NCBI RefSeq assembly: GCF_030067675.1
Contig: NZ_JASJEV010000006.1
Coordinates: 124,001 to 188,000 of the forward strand
Origin: Chelatococcus albus
Lineage (GTDB): Bacteria; Pseudomonadota; Alphaproteobacteria; Rhizobiales; Beijerinckiaceae
Direction: 5' to 3'
DNA length: 64,000 nt
The notes beneath the pieces are model-generated. The model made no database searches. It saw nothing but the letters and a program-made list of their open reading frames with translations, and was not told the origin of the DNA. Position numbers and translations under genes: made by a program. Each line of letters starts with the position of its first letter. The first letter of the stretch is position 1. Positions 26,537 to 35,307 of this stretch are shown piece after piece.

Positions 26537-27091
26537 TCAGCGCGGGGCGCGTTTGGCGAGGATGCGCTGCAGGGTGCGGCGGTGCATGTTGAGCCGCCGC
26601 GCCGTCTCCGAGACGTTGCGCCCGCACAGCTCGTAGACGCGCTGGATGTGCTCCCAGCGCACGCGGTCGGCCGACATCGGGTTTTCCGGCGGCAGCGCCC
26701 GGCTGCCGGGCTGGGCCATGAGCGTGGCGTGGATCTCGTCAGCGTCGGCGGGCTTGGCGAGATAGTCGTAGGCGCCGAGCTTCACGGCAGTCACGGCCGT
26801 TGCGATATTGCCGTAGCCCGTCAGGATGACGCCGCGCGCATCGGGACGCCGGTCCTTGAGCCTGGTGATGACATCGAGGCCGTTGCCGTCGGTCAGGCGC
26901 ATGTCGATGACGGCGAAGGCTGGCGGCTGCTCGTCGATGGCGGCGAGGCCGTCGGCCACGGTCTCGGCGGTGCGCACGACGTAGCCGCGCGCTTCCATCG
27001 CGCGCGCGAGGCGCGTGAGGAAGGGGCGGTCGTCGTCCACGATCAGGAGGCTGCGGTCCGCGACAGCCTCGCCCAGCTGAGTGTCCGTCAT
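26537..27091 (-). CDS. actR: ActR/RegA/PrrA redox response regulator
   Basis: Starting at ATG 27091 gives 184 aa, the usual ActR length. The receiver domain has the acidic pair LLIVDDD at 16-21, the phosphoryl-acceptor Asp63 in VIDMRLTDG, and Lys in YLAKPAD. The short Fis-like C-terminal helix-turn-helix NVSETARRLNMHRRTLQRIL is almost invariant in the RegA family. Partner of the kinase gene 72 bases upstream. In relatives the pair controls respiration, carbon and nitrogen fixation, and acid tolerance in response to redox state. Confidence 0.96.
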   Translation of the reverse strand: MTDTQLGEAVADRSLLIVDDDRPFLTRLARAMEARGYVVRTAETVADGLAAIDEQPPAFAVIDMRLTDGNGLDVITRLKDRRPDARGVILTGYGNIATAVTAVKLGAYDYLAKPADADEIHATLMAQPGSRALPPENPMSADRVRWEHIQRVYELCGRNVSETARRLNMHRRTLQRILAKRAPR

Positions 27092-27163
27092 CATGTCCTC
27101 GTCGGCTCGGTAATGAGTTTGTCTATGCAACGGCTGGAATTCTGCCTGAATAGATAGGCATTT

Positions 27164-28516
27164 TCACGCGTCTGTCACATGCAGGAGGCGCGTCGCCCGT
27201 GCCGCCGGCGGGAGATCGCGCTCGAAGGCCGCCCGCGGCCAGGCCACGGTCACCACCGCACCGTGCTCGGGCGCGGCGGCGTTCGTGAAGGTGATGCTCG
27301 CCCCCGAGCGCTCGAGCAGCGTCTTGGCGATGAACAGCCCGAGGCCGAGGCCGCTGCCGGCGTCCTCGGTGCCGCGCCGGTGCGCCCCGCGCGTGGTGAC
27401 ATAGGGCTCGCCGAGGCGCAGCAGCACCTCCGGCGCGAAGCCGGGGCCGTCGTCGTGCACTGTGACGCTGACGCTGTCGCTCGTCCACCGCGCCTCGATG
27501 CCGACGCCGGCGCGGGCGAAGTCGAGCGCATTGTCCACGAGATTGCCGAGGCCGTAGAGGATGCCTGGATTGCGCCGGCAGACGGGCTCCGGTGCCTCCC
27601 CTTGCCGGACCACCGTGATGGGCACGCCGAAGGGGCGCTGGGGGCCGGCCACTTCCTCGATGAGGTGGCTGAGCGTCATGTGCTCGAGCGGCCCTGCCTC
27701 CTCCGTGCTGAGCGAGGTGAGCTTGCCCAGGATCTCGCGGCAGCGATCCACCTGGTCGCGCAAGAGGGCGATGTCCTCGGTGAAGGGGCCTTCCTTGGGT
27801 GCGAGGCGGCTCAGCTCCTTGGCGACGAGCGTGATGGTGGCCAGCGGCGTGCCGAGCTCGTGCGCGGCCGCGGCCGCGAGCCCATCGAGCTGCGACAGGT
27901 GCTGCTCGCGCGCCAGCACGAGCTCGGTCGCCGTGAGCGCCGCTGCGAGGTCGCGCGCCTCCTCCGCCACGCGCCAGGCATAGACGCCGGTGAAGGCGAG
28001 GCCGAGCAGGATCGCGCACCAGATGCCTGCCACGTAGAGGAAGGGGAGCTGCAGGGTTTCTCCGGGGATCCACGGCAGCGGGCGATGATAGAAGACGAGC
28101 GCCGTGGCGCTGATCACCGCCAGGATGCCGAGGACGAGCGTGCGCCCGGGGGGCAGGGCCGTCGCCGAGATCAGGACCGGCGCGAGGAAGAGCAGCGCGA
28201 AGGGGTTTTCGAGCCCGCCGGTGAGATAGAGGAGCGCCGCGAGCTGTAGGATGTCGTAGCCGAGCAGGATCGACGCCGCCGTGTCGCCGAGGCGGTAGCT
28301 CACGGGGTAGCGGATGCGCAGGGCGATGTTCAGCCAAGCGGAAATGGCGATGGCGAGGAAGCAGAGCCCGAAGGGCAGCGGGAAGCCGAGGCCGAAATGC
28401 ACCCCGGCGACCGCCGTACTCTGGCCGATCACGGCGAGCCAGCGCAGCCTGACCAGGGTGTCGAGCCGCAGATGCTGGGCGTCGCGGCCCGGATCGGTCA
28501 CAGCCGTATCGGCCAT
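27164..28516 (-). CDS. actS: ActS/RegB/PrrB redox sensor histidine kinase
   Basis: The start ATG 28516 follows GGAGGGAGG and gives 450 aa. Six transmembrane helices occupy the first 180 residues. The quinone-sensing motif GGLENPF lies at about 100-106. The H-box AAAAHELGTPLATITLVAKEL carries the phospho-His near 219 and is nearly identical across RegB proteins. N and G boxes are present (LGNLVDNALDFA, GSGLGLGLFIAKTLLE). It precedes actR in the same direction. Confidence 0.96.
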   Translation of the reverse strand: MADTAVTDPGRDAQHLRLDTLVRLRWLAVIGQSTAVAGVHFGLGFPLPFGLCFLAIAISAWLNIALRIRYPVSYRLGDTAASILLGYDILQLAALLYLTGGLENPFALLFLAPVLISATALPPGRTLVLGILAVISATALVFYHRPLPWIPGETLQLPFLYVAGIWCAILLGLAFTGVYAWRVAEEARDLAAALTATELVLAREQHLSQLDGLAAAAAHELGTPLATITLVAKELSRLAPKEGPFTEDIALLRDQVDRCREILGKLTSLSTEEAGPLEHMTLSHLIEEVAGPQRPFGVPITVVRQGEAPEPVCRRNPGILYGLGNLVDNALDFARAGVGIEARWTSDSVSVTVHDDGPGFAPEVLLRLGEPYVTTRGAHRRGTEDAGSGLGLGLFIAKTLLERSGASITFTNAAAPEHGAVVTVAWPRAAFERDLPPAARATRLLHVTDA

Positions 28517-28964
28517 GTCGCCTCCCTCCAGCGCTTTCGCCCGGCACCATCGCCCGGCGTGATCGGCGGTGATTCTTGCCGCTAAACCCTCGGCAGTCGC
28601 CCCACAAGCCTCCTTCGACACGTCCGGAGCATGCTCCCGGCGTTTCACGGCCCGGTTATCGACAGGTTTTCCACCGCCTTCCGGCACCCTTCTCCGAGCC
28701 GTCGGCGCAACAGGGCGCTCTTGCGGCAAATTAACGCTGTTTTTCATCGACTTGCAGCGGAATGTGACGCGTCACGGAGCTTTGCTGCGGAGCATCATTC
28801 CGCCCGACTTACGCACCGGAAGTTGGGCAACGCTCAGGATTCATTAGCCTTTCGTAGGTTTGAATCGTTTCATTGAAACGTTACATTGCACGCCGGTTTG
28901 TGCGTTGCACCCAACGGGGTCGATTCGCTTGGACGGAGGGCCCCGCCCGAATAAGGGGGTGGGA
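28517..28964. promoter_or_regulatory. Divergent control region between actS and phaZ with several palindromes
   Basis: No gene is supported in these 448 bases. They hold a perfect 12-base palindrome GTGACGCGTCAC (28764-28775), a perfect 15-base palindrome CGTTTCA-T-TGAAACG (28866-28880), and a cluster TTGCAC-N8-GTGC-G-TTGCAC (28886-28910) resembling the TGC-rich sites of PHA regulators such as PhaR. The stretch is noticeably less GC-rich than its surroundings. Assignments to specific regulators are guesses. Confidence 0.5.
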
Positions 28965-30242
28965 ATGAACCTCGCCTACTACTGGTACGAAGCGGCGCAC
29001 GCCGCCGTCGGCCCGGCCCGCATGCTCTCGGATGCGACGCGGCTCCTGTTCAACAACCCGGCCAACCCGCTCACCTACACCACCTACGGCCGCACCATCT
29101 CGGCCGCCTGCGAGCTGTTCGAGCGCTCGACTCGCCGCTACAGCAAGCCGGAATTCGGCCTCTCGACGACGCTCGTCGGCGGCGAGCGCGTGGCTGTGCG
29201 CGAGCGCGTGGTGTGGGAGCGGCCGTTCTGCAGCCTCCTGCATTTCGAACGTGCGCTCGGGCACGCCAAGCCCGTACGCCAGCCGAAGCTGCTCATCGTG
29301 GCGCCGATGTCCGGCCACTACGCCACGCTGCTGCGCGGCACGGTGGAAGCCTTCCTGCCGACCCACGAGGTCTACATCACCGACTGGGCGGACGCCCGCA
29401 CGGTGCCGCTCGCGGAAGGGCGCTTCGACCTCGACGACTACATCGACTATGTCATCTCGATGCTGCATGTCCTCGGCCCCGACGTGCACGTGATGGCCGT
29501 GTGTCAGCCGGCAGTGCCGGTGATCGCCGCGGTGGCGCGCGTGGAGGCGGAGGGCGATTCGCGGGCGCCGCGCTCCATGATCCTGATGGGCGGGCCGATC
29601 GATACGCGCCGGTCGCCGACGGCCGTCAACCAGCTCGCCAAGGAGCGGGGGACGGACTGGTTCCGGCGCAACTGCATCGTCACCGTGCCGATGAGCTATC
29701 CGGGCTTCATGCGCGACGTCTATCCCGGATTCCTGCAGCTCTCGGGCTTCATGGCCATGAATCTCGACCGGCACCTCACGGCGCATTGGGAGATGTTCAA
29801 CCATCTCGTCGAGGGCGACGGCGATTCCGCCGAGAAGCACCGTGAATTCTACGACGAATATCTCGCGGTGATGGACCTGACCGCCGAGTTCTACCTGCAG
29901 ACGGTTGACACCGTCTTCGTGCGGCATGCCCTGCCCAAGGGGCGCATGATGCACCGCGACAAGCCCGTCGATCTCGCCGCCATCCGCCGCACGGCCCTGA
30001 TGACCGTCGAGGGCGAGAAGGACGACATCTCGGGTGTCGGCCAGACGAAGGCGGCGCACGACCTGTGCGTGAACCTGCCCGACGATCTCAAGGTGCACCA
30101 CCTGCAGAAGGGCGTCGGGCACTACGGCGTCTTCAACGGCTCGCGCTTCCGCGCCGAGATCGCGCCGCGCATCGCCGACTTCATCGCCACCATCGAGGCC
30201 GAGGCGGGCGGCCGCAAGGGTCGCCGGCTGGCGGCGGAGTGA
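28965..30242 (+). CDS. phaZ: Intracellular polyhydroxyalkanoate depolymerase
   Basis: This PhaZ1-type enzyme mobilises intracellular PHB granules. The start ATG 28965 follows AAGGGGGTGGG and gives 425 aa, the usual length. The N-terminus MNLAYYWYEAAHAAVGPARM is typical of the family. The alpha/beta-hydrolase core has APMSGHYATLLRGTVEAFLP, ITDWADAR, and the nucleophile elbow VMAVCQPAVP, with Cys in place of Ser as in this class. Late Asp and His residues appear in VEGEKDDISG and KGVGHYGVFNG. Implies carbon storage as PHB. Confidence 0.95.
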   Translation: MNLAYYWYEAAHAAVGPARMLSDATRLLFNNPANPLTYTTYGRTISAACELFERSTRRYSKPEFGLSTTLVGGERVAVRERVVWERPFCSLLHFERALGHAKPVRQPKLLIVAPMSGHYATLLRGTVEAFLPTHEVYITDWADARTVPLAEGRFDLDDYIDYVISMLHVLGPDVHVMAVCQPAVPVIAAVARVEAEGDSRAPRSMILMGGPIDTRRSPTAVNQLAKERGTDWFRRNCIVTVPMSYPGFMRDVYPGFLQLSGFMAMNLDRHLTAHWEMFNHLVEGDGDSAEKHREFYDEYLAVMDLTAEFYLQTVDTVFVRHALPKGRMMHRDKPVDLAAIRRTALMTVEGEKDDISGVGQTKAAHDLCVNLPDDLKVHHLQKGVGHYGVFNGSRFRAEIAPRIADFIATIEAEAGGRKGRRLAAE

Positions 30243-30267
30243 GCACCGGTCGCTGCCGCGGCACCGG

Positions 30268-31047
30268 ATGACAGGCTTTCGCCGCCACCGCATCATGCCG
30301 GCCATGCGGGTCAGTCTCTTCCGGCGCGCGGCGCCCGATCCCGACCACATCAGCGTCGTGCACGGCGGAGAGCTGTTCCGGGTCGCCGTGCGGCGACGCG
30401 CGGCCGCACGGCGCTTCACCTTGCGCGTGTCAAACGCGACCGGCGAGATTGTCCTGACGCTGCCGGTGGGGGGCGACCTCAAGGCTGCAACCCGGTTCGT
30501 CGAGGCGCATGGGGCCTGGATCGCGGCGCGCCTCCAGCGTCTGCCCGAGCGCATCCTTCTCCGGCCGGGCGATACGGTGCCCCTGCGCGGCGTTCCCCAC
30601 CGCATCCTGCACCGGGTCGGCGAGCGCGGGCCCGTCGCCGCGGGTACGGATGGCGAGGGCCGCGCGGTCATCGCGGTTTCGGGCGAGGCGCCGCATGTGC
30701 CGCGCCGGGTGCGCGACTTCCTGCGCCGCGAGGCCGAGCGCGACCTCGCCGAGGCGGTGGCGCGCCACACCGCGGCCCTCGGCCGGCGCGGCAGGGCGAT
30801 CACGGTGCGCGACACCACGAGCCGCTGGGGCTCGTGCACGGCGAGCGGGCGCCTCAATTTCTCCTGGCGGCTGATCCTCGCACCACCCTTCGTCCTCGAC
30901 TATCTCGCCGCTCACGAGGTTGCTCATCTTGCGGAGATGAACCATTCGCATCGCTTCTGGCGCGTCGTGCACGGGCTCTGCCCCCGCACGCAGGAGGCGG
31001 AGCGCTGGCTCAAGCGCCACGGCGCCGAACTGCACCGCTACGGCTGA
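30268..31047 (+). CDS. YgjP-like M48-family zinc metallopeptidase (DUF45)
   Basis: The C-terminal half contains the zinc motif HEVAHLAEMNHSHRFW, with the third ligand supplied by the downstream His, and the WGSCTASGRLNFSWRLILAP segment typical of DUF45/YgjP proteins. It is 259 aa from ATG 30268. ATG 30304 would shorten it by 12 residues and neither start has a strong ribosome-binding site. No signal peptide is visible, so a cytoplasmic location is likely. It lies 25 bases after phaZ and may be co-transcribed. Substrate unknown. Confidence 0.87.
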   Translation: MTGFRRHRIMPAMRVSLFRRAAPDPDHISVVHGGELFRVAVRRRAAARRFTLRVSNATGEIVLTLPVGGDLKAATRFVEAHGAWIAARLQRLPERILLRPGDTVPLRGVPHRILHRVGERGPVAAGTDGEGRAVIAVSGEAPHVPRRVRDFLRREAERDLAEAVARHTAALGRRGRAITVRDTTSRWGSCTASGRLNFSWRLILAPPFVLDYLAAHEVAHLAEMNHSHRFWRVVHGLCPRTQEAERWLKRHGAELHRYG

Positions 31048-31188
31048 CGGCCGCCCGACCTGCGCGGGCCGGCGCGACGGCCGGTGTCGGCTCGACAGGC
31101 CGCCGCCTGCCGGTTACACCCGCAACCATCTCGCGGCCGGCGTCGCGCCGCCGTGTCCCGTCCCTCGAGCCCGAGAGCCCGGAGCTTC

Positions 31189-32382
31189 ATGCGCCTTCGT
31201 CCCGACACGCTCGCCATGACGGCGGTGCTCGCCCTGCTCACCGCGCTCGGGCCCCTGTCGACGGATATGTATCTGCCCTCGCTCCCGGCCATCGCGCGGG
31301 ATTTCGGCACGACGACCGCCGCCGTGCAGGCGACGCTCTCGGCCTTCCTCTTCGGCTTCGCCGCCGGCCAGCTCGTCTACGGTCCCCTCTCCGACAAGTT
31401 CGGCCGCAAGCCCGTCCTCCTCGGCGGCCTCGCCCTCTTCATCGCGGCGACGGCCGCCTGCGCCTTCGCGCCCAATGTGGAGGCGCTGATCCTCGCGCGC
31501 TTTTTCCAGGCGCTCGGCGGCTCCGGACCCATCGTGCTCGCCCGCGCCGTCGTGCGGGATCTCTACGAGGGGCCGCGCGCGGGGCGCGAGCTGTCGCGCA
31601 TGGGCACCATCATGGGCCTCGTGCCGGCCCTGGCGCCGGTCCTCGGCGGCTTCCTGCAGACGTGGTTCGGCTGGCGCTCGGTCTTCCTCGCGAGCCTCCT
31701 CTTCAGCCTGGGCCTCGGGGCGACGGTCGTCCTCACCCTGCCCGAAACGCTGCGTGCCCGTTCGCAGGACCCCCTGTCGCTGCTCGGGGTGGCGCGCGGT
31801 TTCGCCGTGCTGCTGCAGCATCGCGGCTATCGCCTGTACGTCGCCCTGTCGGCACTCACCTATACAGGGCTCTTCGCCTTCATCTCCGGTTCGTCCTTCG
31901 TGCTGCAGGGGGTCTATGGCCTCGGCGAGATCGCCTTCGGCCTGTCCTTCGCCTCTGTCGTCCTCGGCTACATCGCCGGAACGGTCGTGGCGCAGCGCCT
32001 CGTCGGCCGGCTGGGCCTCGACGGCACCATCGGGCTCGGTGTCGCCTGCCTGTGCGCCGGCGGGCTCGTCATGCTGGGCCTCGTGCTCGTCGGCACCGGC
32101 TCTTCCTTCGAGATCACCCTGCCGATGGCGCTCTACACGATGGGGGTCGGCCTCACGATGCCCCAGGCGGCCGCGGCCGCGATGATGCCCTTTCCGGAGC
32201 GTGCCGGCGCAGCCTCGTCCCTGCTCGGTATCTGCCAGATGACGCTGGCGGCCCTCGTCGGCCTCTTCGTCGGCCACATGCTGCGCGGCTCGGCGGTGCC
32301 GCTGCCGGCAACCATCGCCGCCTTGGGCGTCGTCGCCTTCCTGATCAACCGCTTCGGCAGCCGGATCGGCGCGGCCACGTGA
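31189..32382 (+). CDS. Bcr/CflA-family drug resistance MFS transporter
   Basis: The 397-residue protein has 12 transmembrane helices. It starts at ATG 31189 with GGAG five bases upstream. The DHA1 motif LGPLSTDMYLPSLPAIARDF and the loop GPLSDKFGRKPVLLGG (motif A) identify the Bcr/CflA branch. ARAVVRDLY and GFLQTWFGWRSVF, also conserved, follow. Members export bicyclomycin, sulfonamides, chloramphenicol or cysteine. The substrate here is unknown. It converges with the PBP gene at a gap of 12 bases. Confidence 0.93.
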   Translation: MRLRPDTLAMTAVLALLTALGPLSTDMYLPSLPAIARDFGTTTAAVQATLSAFLFGFAAGQLVYGPLSDKFGRKPVLLGGLALFIAATAACAFAPNVEALILARFFQALGGSGPIVLARAVVRDLYEGPRAGRELSRMGTIMGLVPALAPVLGGFLQTWFGWRSVFLASLLFSLGLGATVVLTLPETLRARSQDPLSLLGVARGFAVLLQHRGYRLYVALSALTYTGLFAFISGSSFVLQGVYGLGEIAFGLSFASVVLGYIAGTVVAQRLVGRLGLDGTIGLGVACLCAGGLVMLGLVLVGTGSSFEITLPMALYTMGVGLTMPQAAAAAMMPFPERAGAASSLLGICQMTLAALVGLFVGHMLRGSAVPLPATIAALGVVAFLINRFGSRIGAAT

Positions 32383-32394
32383 GACGAGGCGCGA

Positions 32395-34803
32395 CTATCC
32401 CCCGAAGAGCTGTTCCAGAAGGCCGCGCTCGCGCCGTGGCGGCGGCACGGCTCGTTGACCGGCGACCGCGCCTGGAGGCCGCAGGCCGCCGTCCGCCGGC
32501 TGGGTGATCGCCTGCGCGGGTGCGGAGCCCTGCGCAGCCGGCGGCAGCGGCTGGGTCAGGGGCGCCGCCCCTTCTCCATCGTCCACCGGCGCGGCCTGGC
32601 GGCGCCACGGCTCGCCGGGGAGCGGCGCCGGTGTCTGGCCCTGCAGGGCGACCTTCATGAACTGCGTCCACGCTTCGAGCGGCAGGTTCGAGCCCGTGAC
32701 GCGCTTCATCGGCGTGTTGTCGTCGTTACCGAGCCAGACGCCGGTGACGAGCCTGCTCGAGAAGCCGACGAACCACGCATCGCGGTATTCCTGCGTGGTG
32801 CCGCTCTTGCCGGCGAGCTCCCAGCCGGGGATGTTGCCCTTGCGCCCCGTGCCCGAGGCCATGACCTCGTGCAGCATGCCGTTGATCATGCCGACATAGG
32901 GAGGGTCGATCACGCGGCCGAGGTCGGTCGGCGTGCGCTTGTAGACGACCTCTCCGTCGGTCGTCTTCACCTGCCTGATGACATAGGGGATGACGCCGGT
33001 GCCGCCGTTGGCGAAGGCAGCATAGGCGGCGACGAGCTCGATGGGCCGCACCTCCGACGTGCCGAGGGCAAGCGCCGGCGTCGCCTGCAACGACGAGGTG
33101 ACACCGAGGCGTTGGGCCGTGCGCACCGCCGCCTGCGGCCCCATCTCCAGGATGAGCCGGGCCGTCACCGTGTTGATCGAGTGGGCGAGCGCAGTGGTCA
33201 GCGTCATCGGTCCGCTGTAGCGGCGCGAATAGTTCTCCGGCTGCCAGCCCTTGTAGTTGATCGGGGCGTCCTCCCGCACGCTGTCCGGCGTCAGGCCGTT
33301 CTCCAGGGCGGCGAGGAAGACGAAGGGCTTGAAGGAGGAGCCGGGCTGGCGCTTGGCGGCGGTGGCGCGGTTGAACTGGCTCTCGCCGTAGTTGCGTCCA
33401 CCGACGAGGGCCTTGATGGCGCCGTCCGGCGCCAGCGAGACGAGGGCGCCCTGCCGCACGCCGAACTTGGCGCCGTTGCGGTCGAGCTCCTCGACGATGG
33501 CGCGCTCGGCCGCGGCCTGCAGGCGGTTGTCCACCGTCGTCTCGACGACGATGTCCTTTTCCACCGTGCCGATGAAGTCATCCAGCACATCCATGACGTA
33601 ATCGGCGGCGTAGTTGACCGATCCGGCGCCGCGCGGCCGCACGGCGGTGGCAGGATTGCTGAGCGCCGTCTTCGCCTCGGCCGCGCTGATGAAGCCCTCC
33701 TCTGCCATCGCGGTGAGCACGAGCTGGCCGCGCGCCTGCGCTGCGTCGGGGTTGCGGTTGGGGGCAAGCCGCGACGGCGCCTGCACGAGGCCGGCGAGCA
33801 CCGCGGCTTCGGACAGCGTCACGTCCTTCGCAGGCTTCCCGAAGTAGCGCAGCGCCGCCGCCTCCACGCCGTAGGAGCCAGCGCCGAAATAGACGCGGTT
33901 GAGATAGAGCTCGAGGATCTGGGCCTTGCTGAATTTCTGCTCTAGCCAGAGCGCCAGGATCGCCTCCTGGATCTTGCGCGAGGCGGTGCGCTCCTGCGTC
34001 AGGAAGAGGTTCTTGGCGAGCTGTTGCGTCAGCGTCGAGCCGCCCTGCGCAACCCCGCGCGATGTCACGTTGCGCACGACCGCGCGGGCGATGCCCATGG
34101 GATCAATGCCGAAGTGGCTGTAGAAGCGCCGGTCCTCGATGGCGATGAAGGCCTTCGGCAGGTAGGGCGGCAGATCCTTGAGCGACACCGCCTGGCCGCC
34201 CGTGTCGCCGCGGTTGGCGAGGAGCGAGCCGTCGGCGGACAGAATAGCGACGTTCGGGGGGCGCTTGGGCACCGCGAGCTGGTCGATGGGCGGCAGCTGT
34301 GCGAAGTGATAGGCGACGACGCCGGCGATGCCGATGATGCCCCACAGGCCGATGACGCAGGCGATGTAGACGAGATGGCCGAGGAAGGAGCGCTGGCGCC
34401 GGCCGCCGCCGCGCCGCCCCGCCCCGCCGCTGCGGCGCCCACCGCTGCCGCCGTTCCTGGCGCTCCTGCGAGGGCTCATGGCCGCCTCCTCGTGGCTGTG
34501 GCGCGCCGTGGGCGCCGGGTGCTGTGCCGCCCGCTCCGTGGCGTCACGCCGGGCGGCCGGGCGGTGGCTCGCGGCAAGCGGGTCGTCGACCGGCGCGATC
34601 GTCGGCTCGAAGGTCGGCTCGCGCCGCCGACCGGATCTGGCGGCGGCCGCCGTCTCGCGGCTGCGCGTTCCGGGGCGCGCCGGGCCGGCCGAGGCACGGT
34701 CCGCGTGCGAGAGACCGAAATCGAGCGTCTCGGGCGCGTGGTCCCAGGCTGCTTCGCCGAAGCCCGGCTCGCGCCGCCGTCCCGTGCCGTAACCCTCAGC
34801 CAT
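32395..34803 (-). CDS. Class A penicillin-binding protein (PBP1A family)
   Basis: A bifunctional peptidoglycan transglycosylase/transpeptidase. A cytoplasmic Arg/Gly-rich segment and one transmembrane helix (LVYIACVIGLWGIIGIAGVV) precede the GT51 domain (EDRRFYSHFGID, GGSTLTQQLAKN, LWLEQKFSKAQILELYLN). The transpeptidase domain has SSFK, a Ser-Ile-Asn triad and KSGTT. The C-terminus is a Pro/Gln-rich tail. Two starts compete. ATG 34803 gives 802 aa and an N-terminal REPxF...LSHADR stretch resembling relatives. ATG 34479 gives 694 aa and has a strong AGGAGG. It lacks the neighbours amiC and rne often seen beside the main pbp1A of alphaproteobacteria, so it may be a paralogue. Confidence 0.92.
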   Translation of the reverse strand: MAEGYGTGRRREPGFGEAAWDHAPETLDFGLSHADRASAGPARPGTRSRETAAAARSGRRREPTFEPTIAPVDDPLAASHRPAARRDATERAAQHPAPTARHSHEEAAMSPRRSARNGGSGGRRSGGAGRRGGGRRQRSFLGHLVYIACVIGLWGIIGIAGVVAYHFAQLPPIDQLAVPKRPPNVAILSADGSLLANRGDTGGQAVSLKDLPPYLPKAFIAIEDRRFYSHFGIDPMGIARAVVRNVTSRGVAQGGSTLTQQLAKNLFLTQERTASRKIQEAILALWLEQKFSKAQILELYLNRVYFGAGSYGVEAAALRYFGKPAKDVTLSEAAVLAGLVQAPSRLAPNRNPDAAQARGQLVLTAMAEEGFISAAEAKTALSNPATAVRPRGAGSVNYAADYVMDVLDDFIGTVEKDIVVETTVDNRLQAAAERAIVEELDRNGAKFGVRQGALVSLAPDGAIKALVGGRNYGESQFNRATAAKRQPGSSFKPFVFLAALENGLTPDSVREDAPINYKGWQPENYSRRYSGPMTLTTALAHSINTVTARLILEMGPQAAVRTAQRLGVTSSLQATPALALGTSEVRPIELVAAYAAFANGGTGVIPYVIRQVKTTDGEVVYKRTPTDLGRVIDPPYVGMINGMLHEVMASGTGRKGNIPGWELAGKSGTTQEYRDAWFVGFSSRLVTGVWLGNDDNTPMKRVTGSNLPLEAWTQFMKVALQGQTPAPLPGEPWRRQAAPVDDGEGAAPLTQPLPPAAQGSAPAQAITQPADGGLRPPGAVAGQRAVPPPRRERGLLEQLFGG

Positions 34804-35307
34804 GCGTCCTGCTCGAAGTCTCGCGTCAGTTCCGCCGGAGGGCGCCCGGCAGTGTCCGATCTCCGTTCCATCGCGCGGGCCTGCGCGTCCGTGCGTTCCA
34901 GCACCGCCCATCCGTCCGACACGCTCTTGCGAGGGTAAATATGGCGGATTAAGGGGCGGTTACGGCTGCGTGACCGCCTTTCCGCCGCAGGATTGTTGTG
35001 CGGCGCACGCGTCCGCGGCGAAAATCGCCCTGAGCGCCCGAATCTTTCAGCTTTCGCCCGAATTTGGGCAAGCTCGGTTGCGATCTCATCCTCGCGATTC
35101 GGTTTCCACGGGAATTCCCCGGTTTCCGGGAGAGGTTCGTGCCGCGATCCTCGCCGGCGGGCGTCCGGGCGGCGCGCGGCCCGGGCTGTCCCGCGGAAGC
35201 GGTCGGGGCTCGGGTGGACGCAAGGCTCGCAGGCCAACCCCACGGGTTGGCCTTTCGTTCCGCCGGGGCGGCGATAGACGTCGGGCGAAAGGTGGGTTCA
35301 GGGGCGG
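34804..35307. other. Intergenic region with two terminator-like hairpins (candidate small RNA locus)
   Basis: No protein gene is supported in this 504-base stretch between divergent genes. Two plus-strand hairpins stand out. One is GGCGGTTACG-GCTG-CGTGACCGCC followed by TTTCC (34955-34982). The other is GGCCAACCC-CAC-GGGTTGGCC followed by TTTCGTT (35232-35259), which resembles an intrinsic terminator although no plus-strand gene precedes it. A direct repeat CGCCCGAAT also occurs (near 35036 and 35060). A small RNA ending at 35259 is possible. Nothing shows it is transcribed. Confidence 0.35.
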
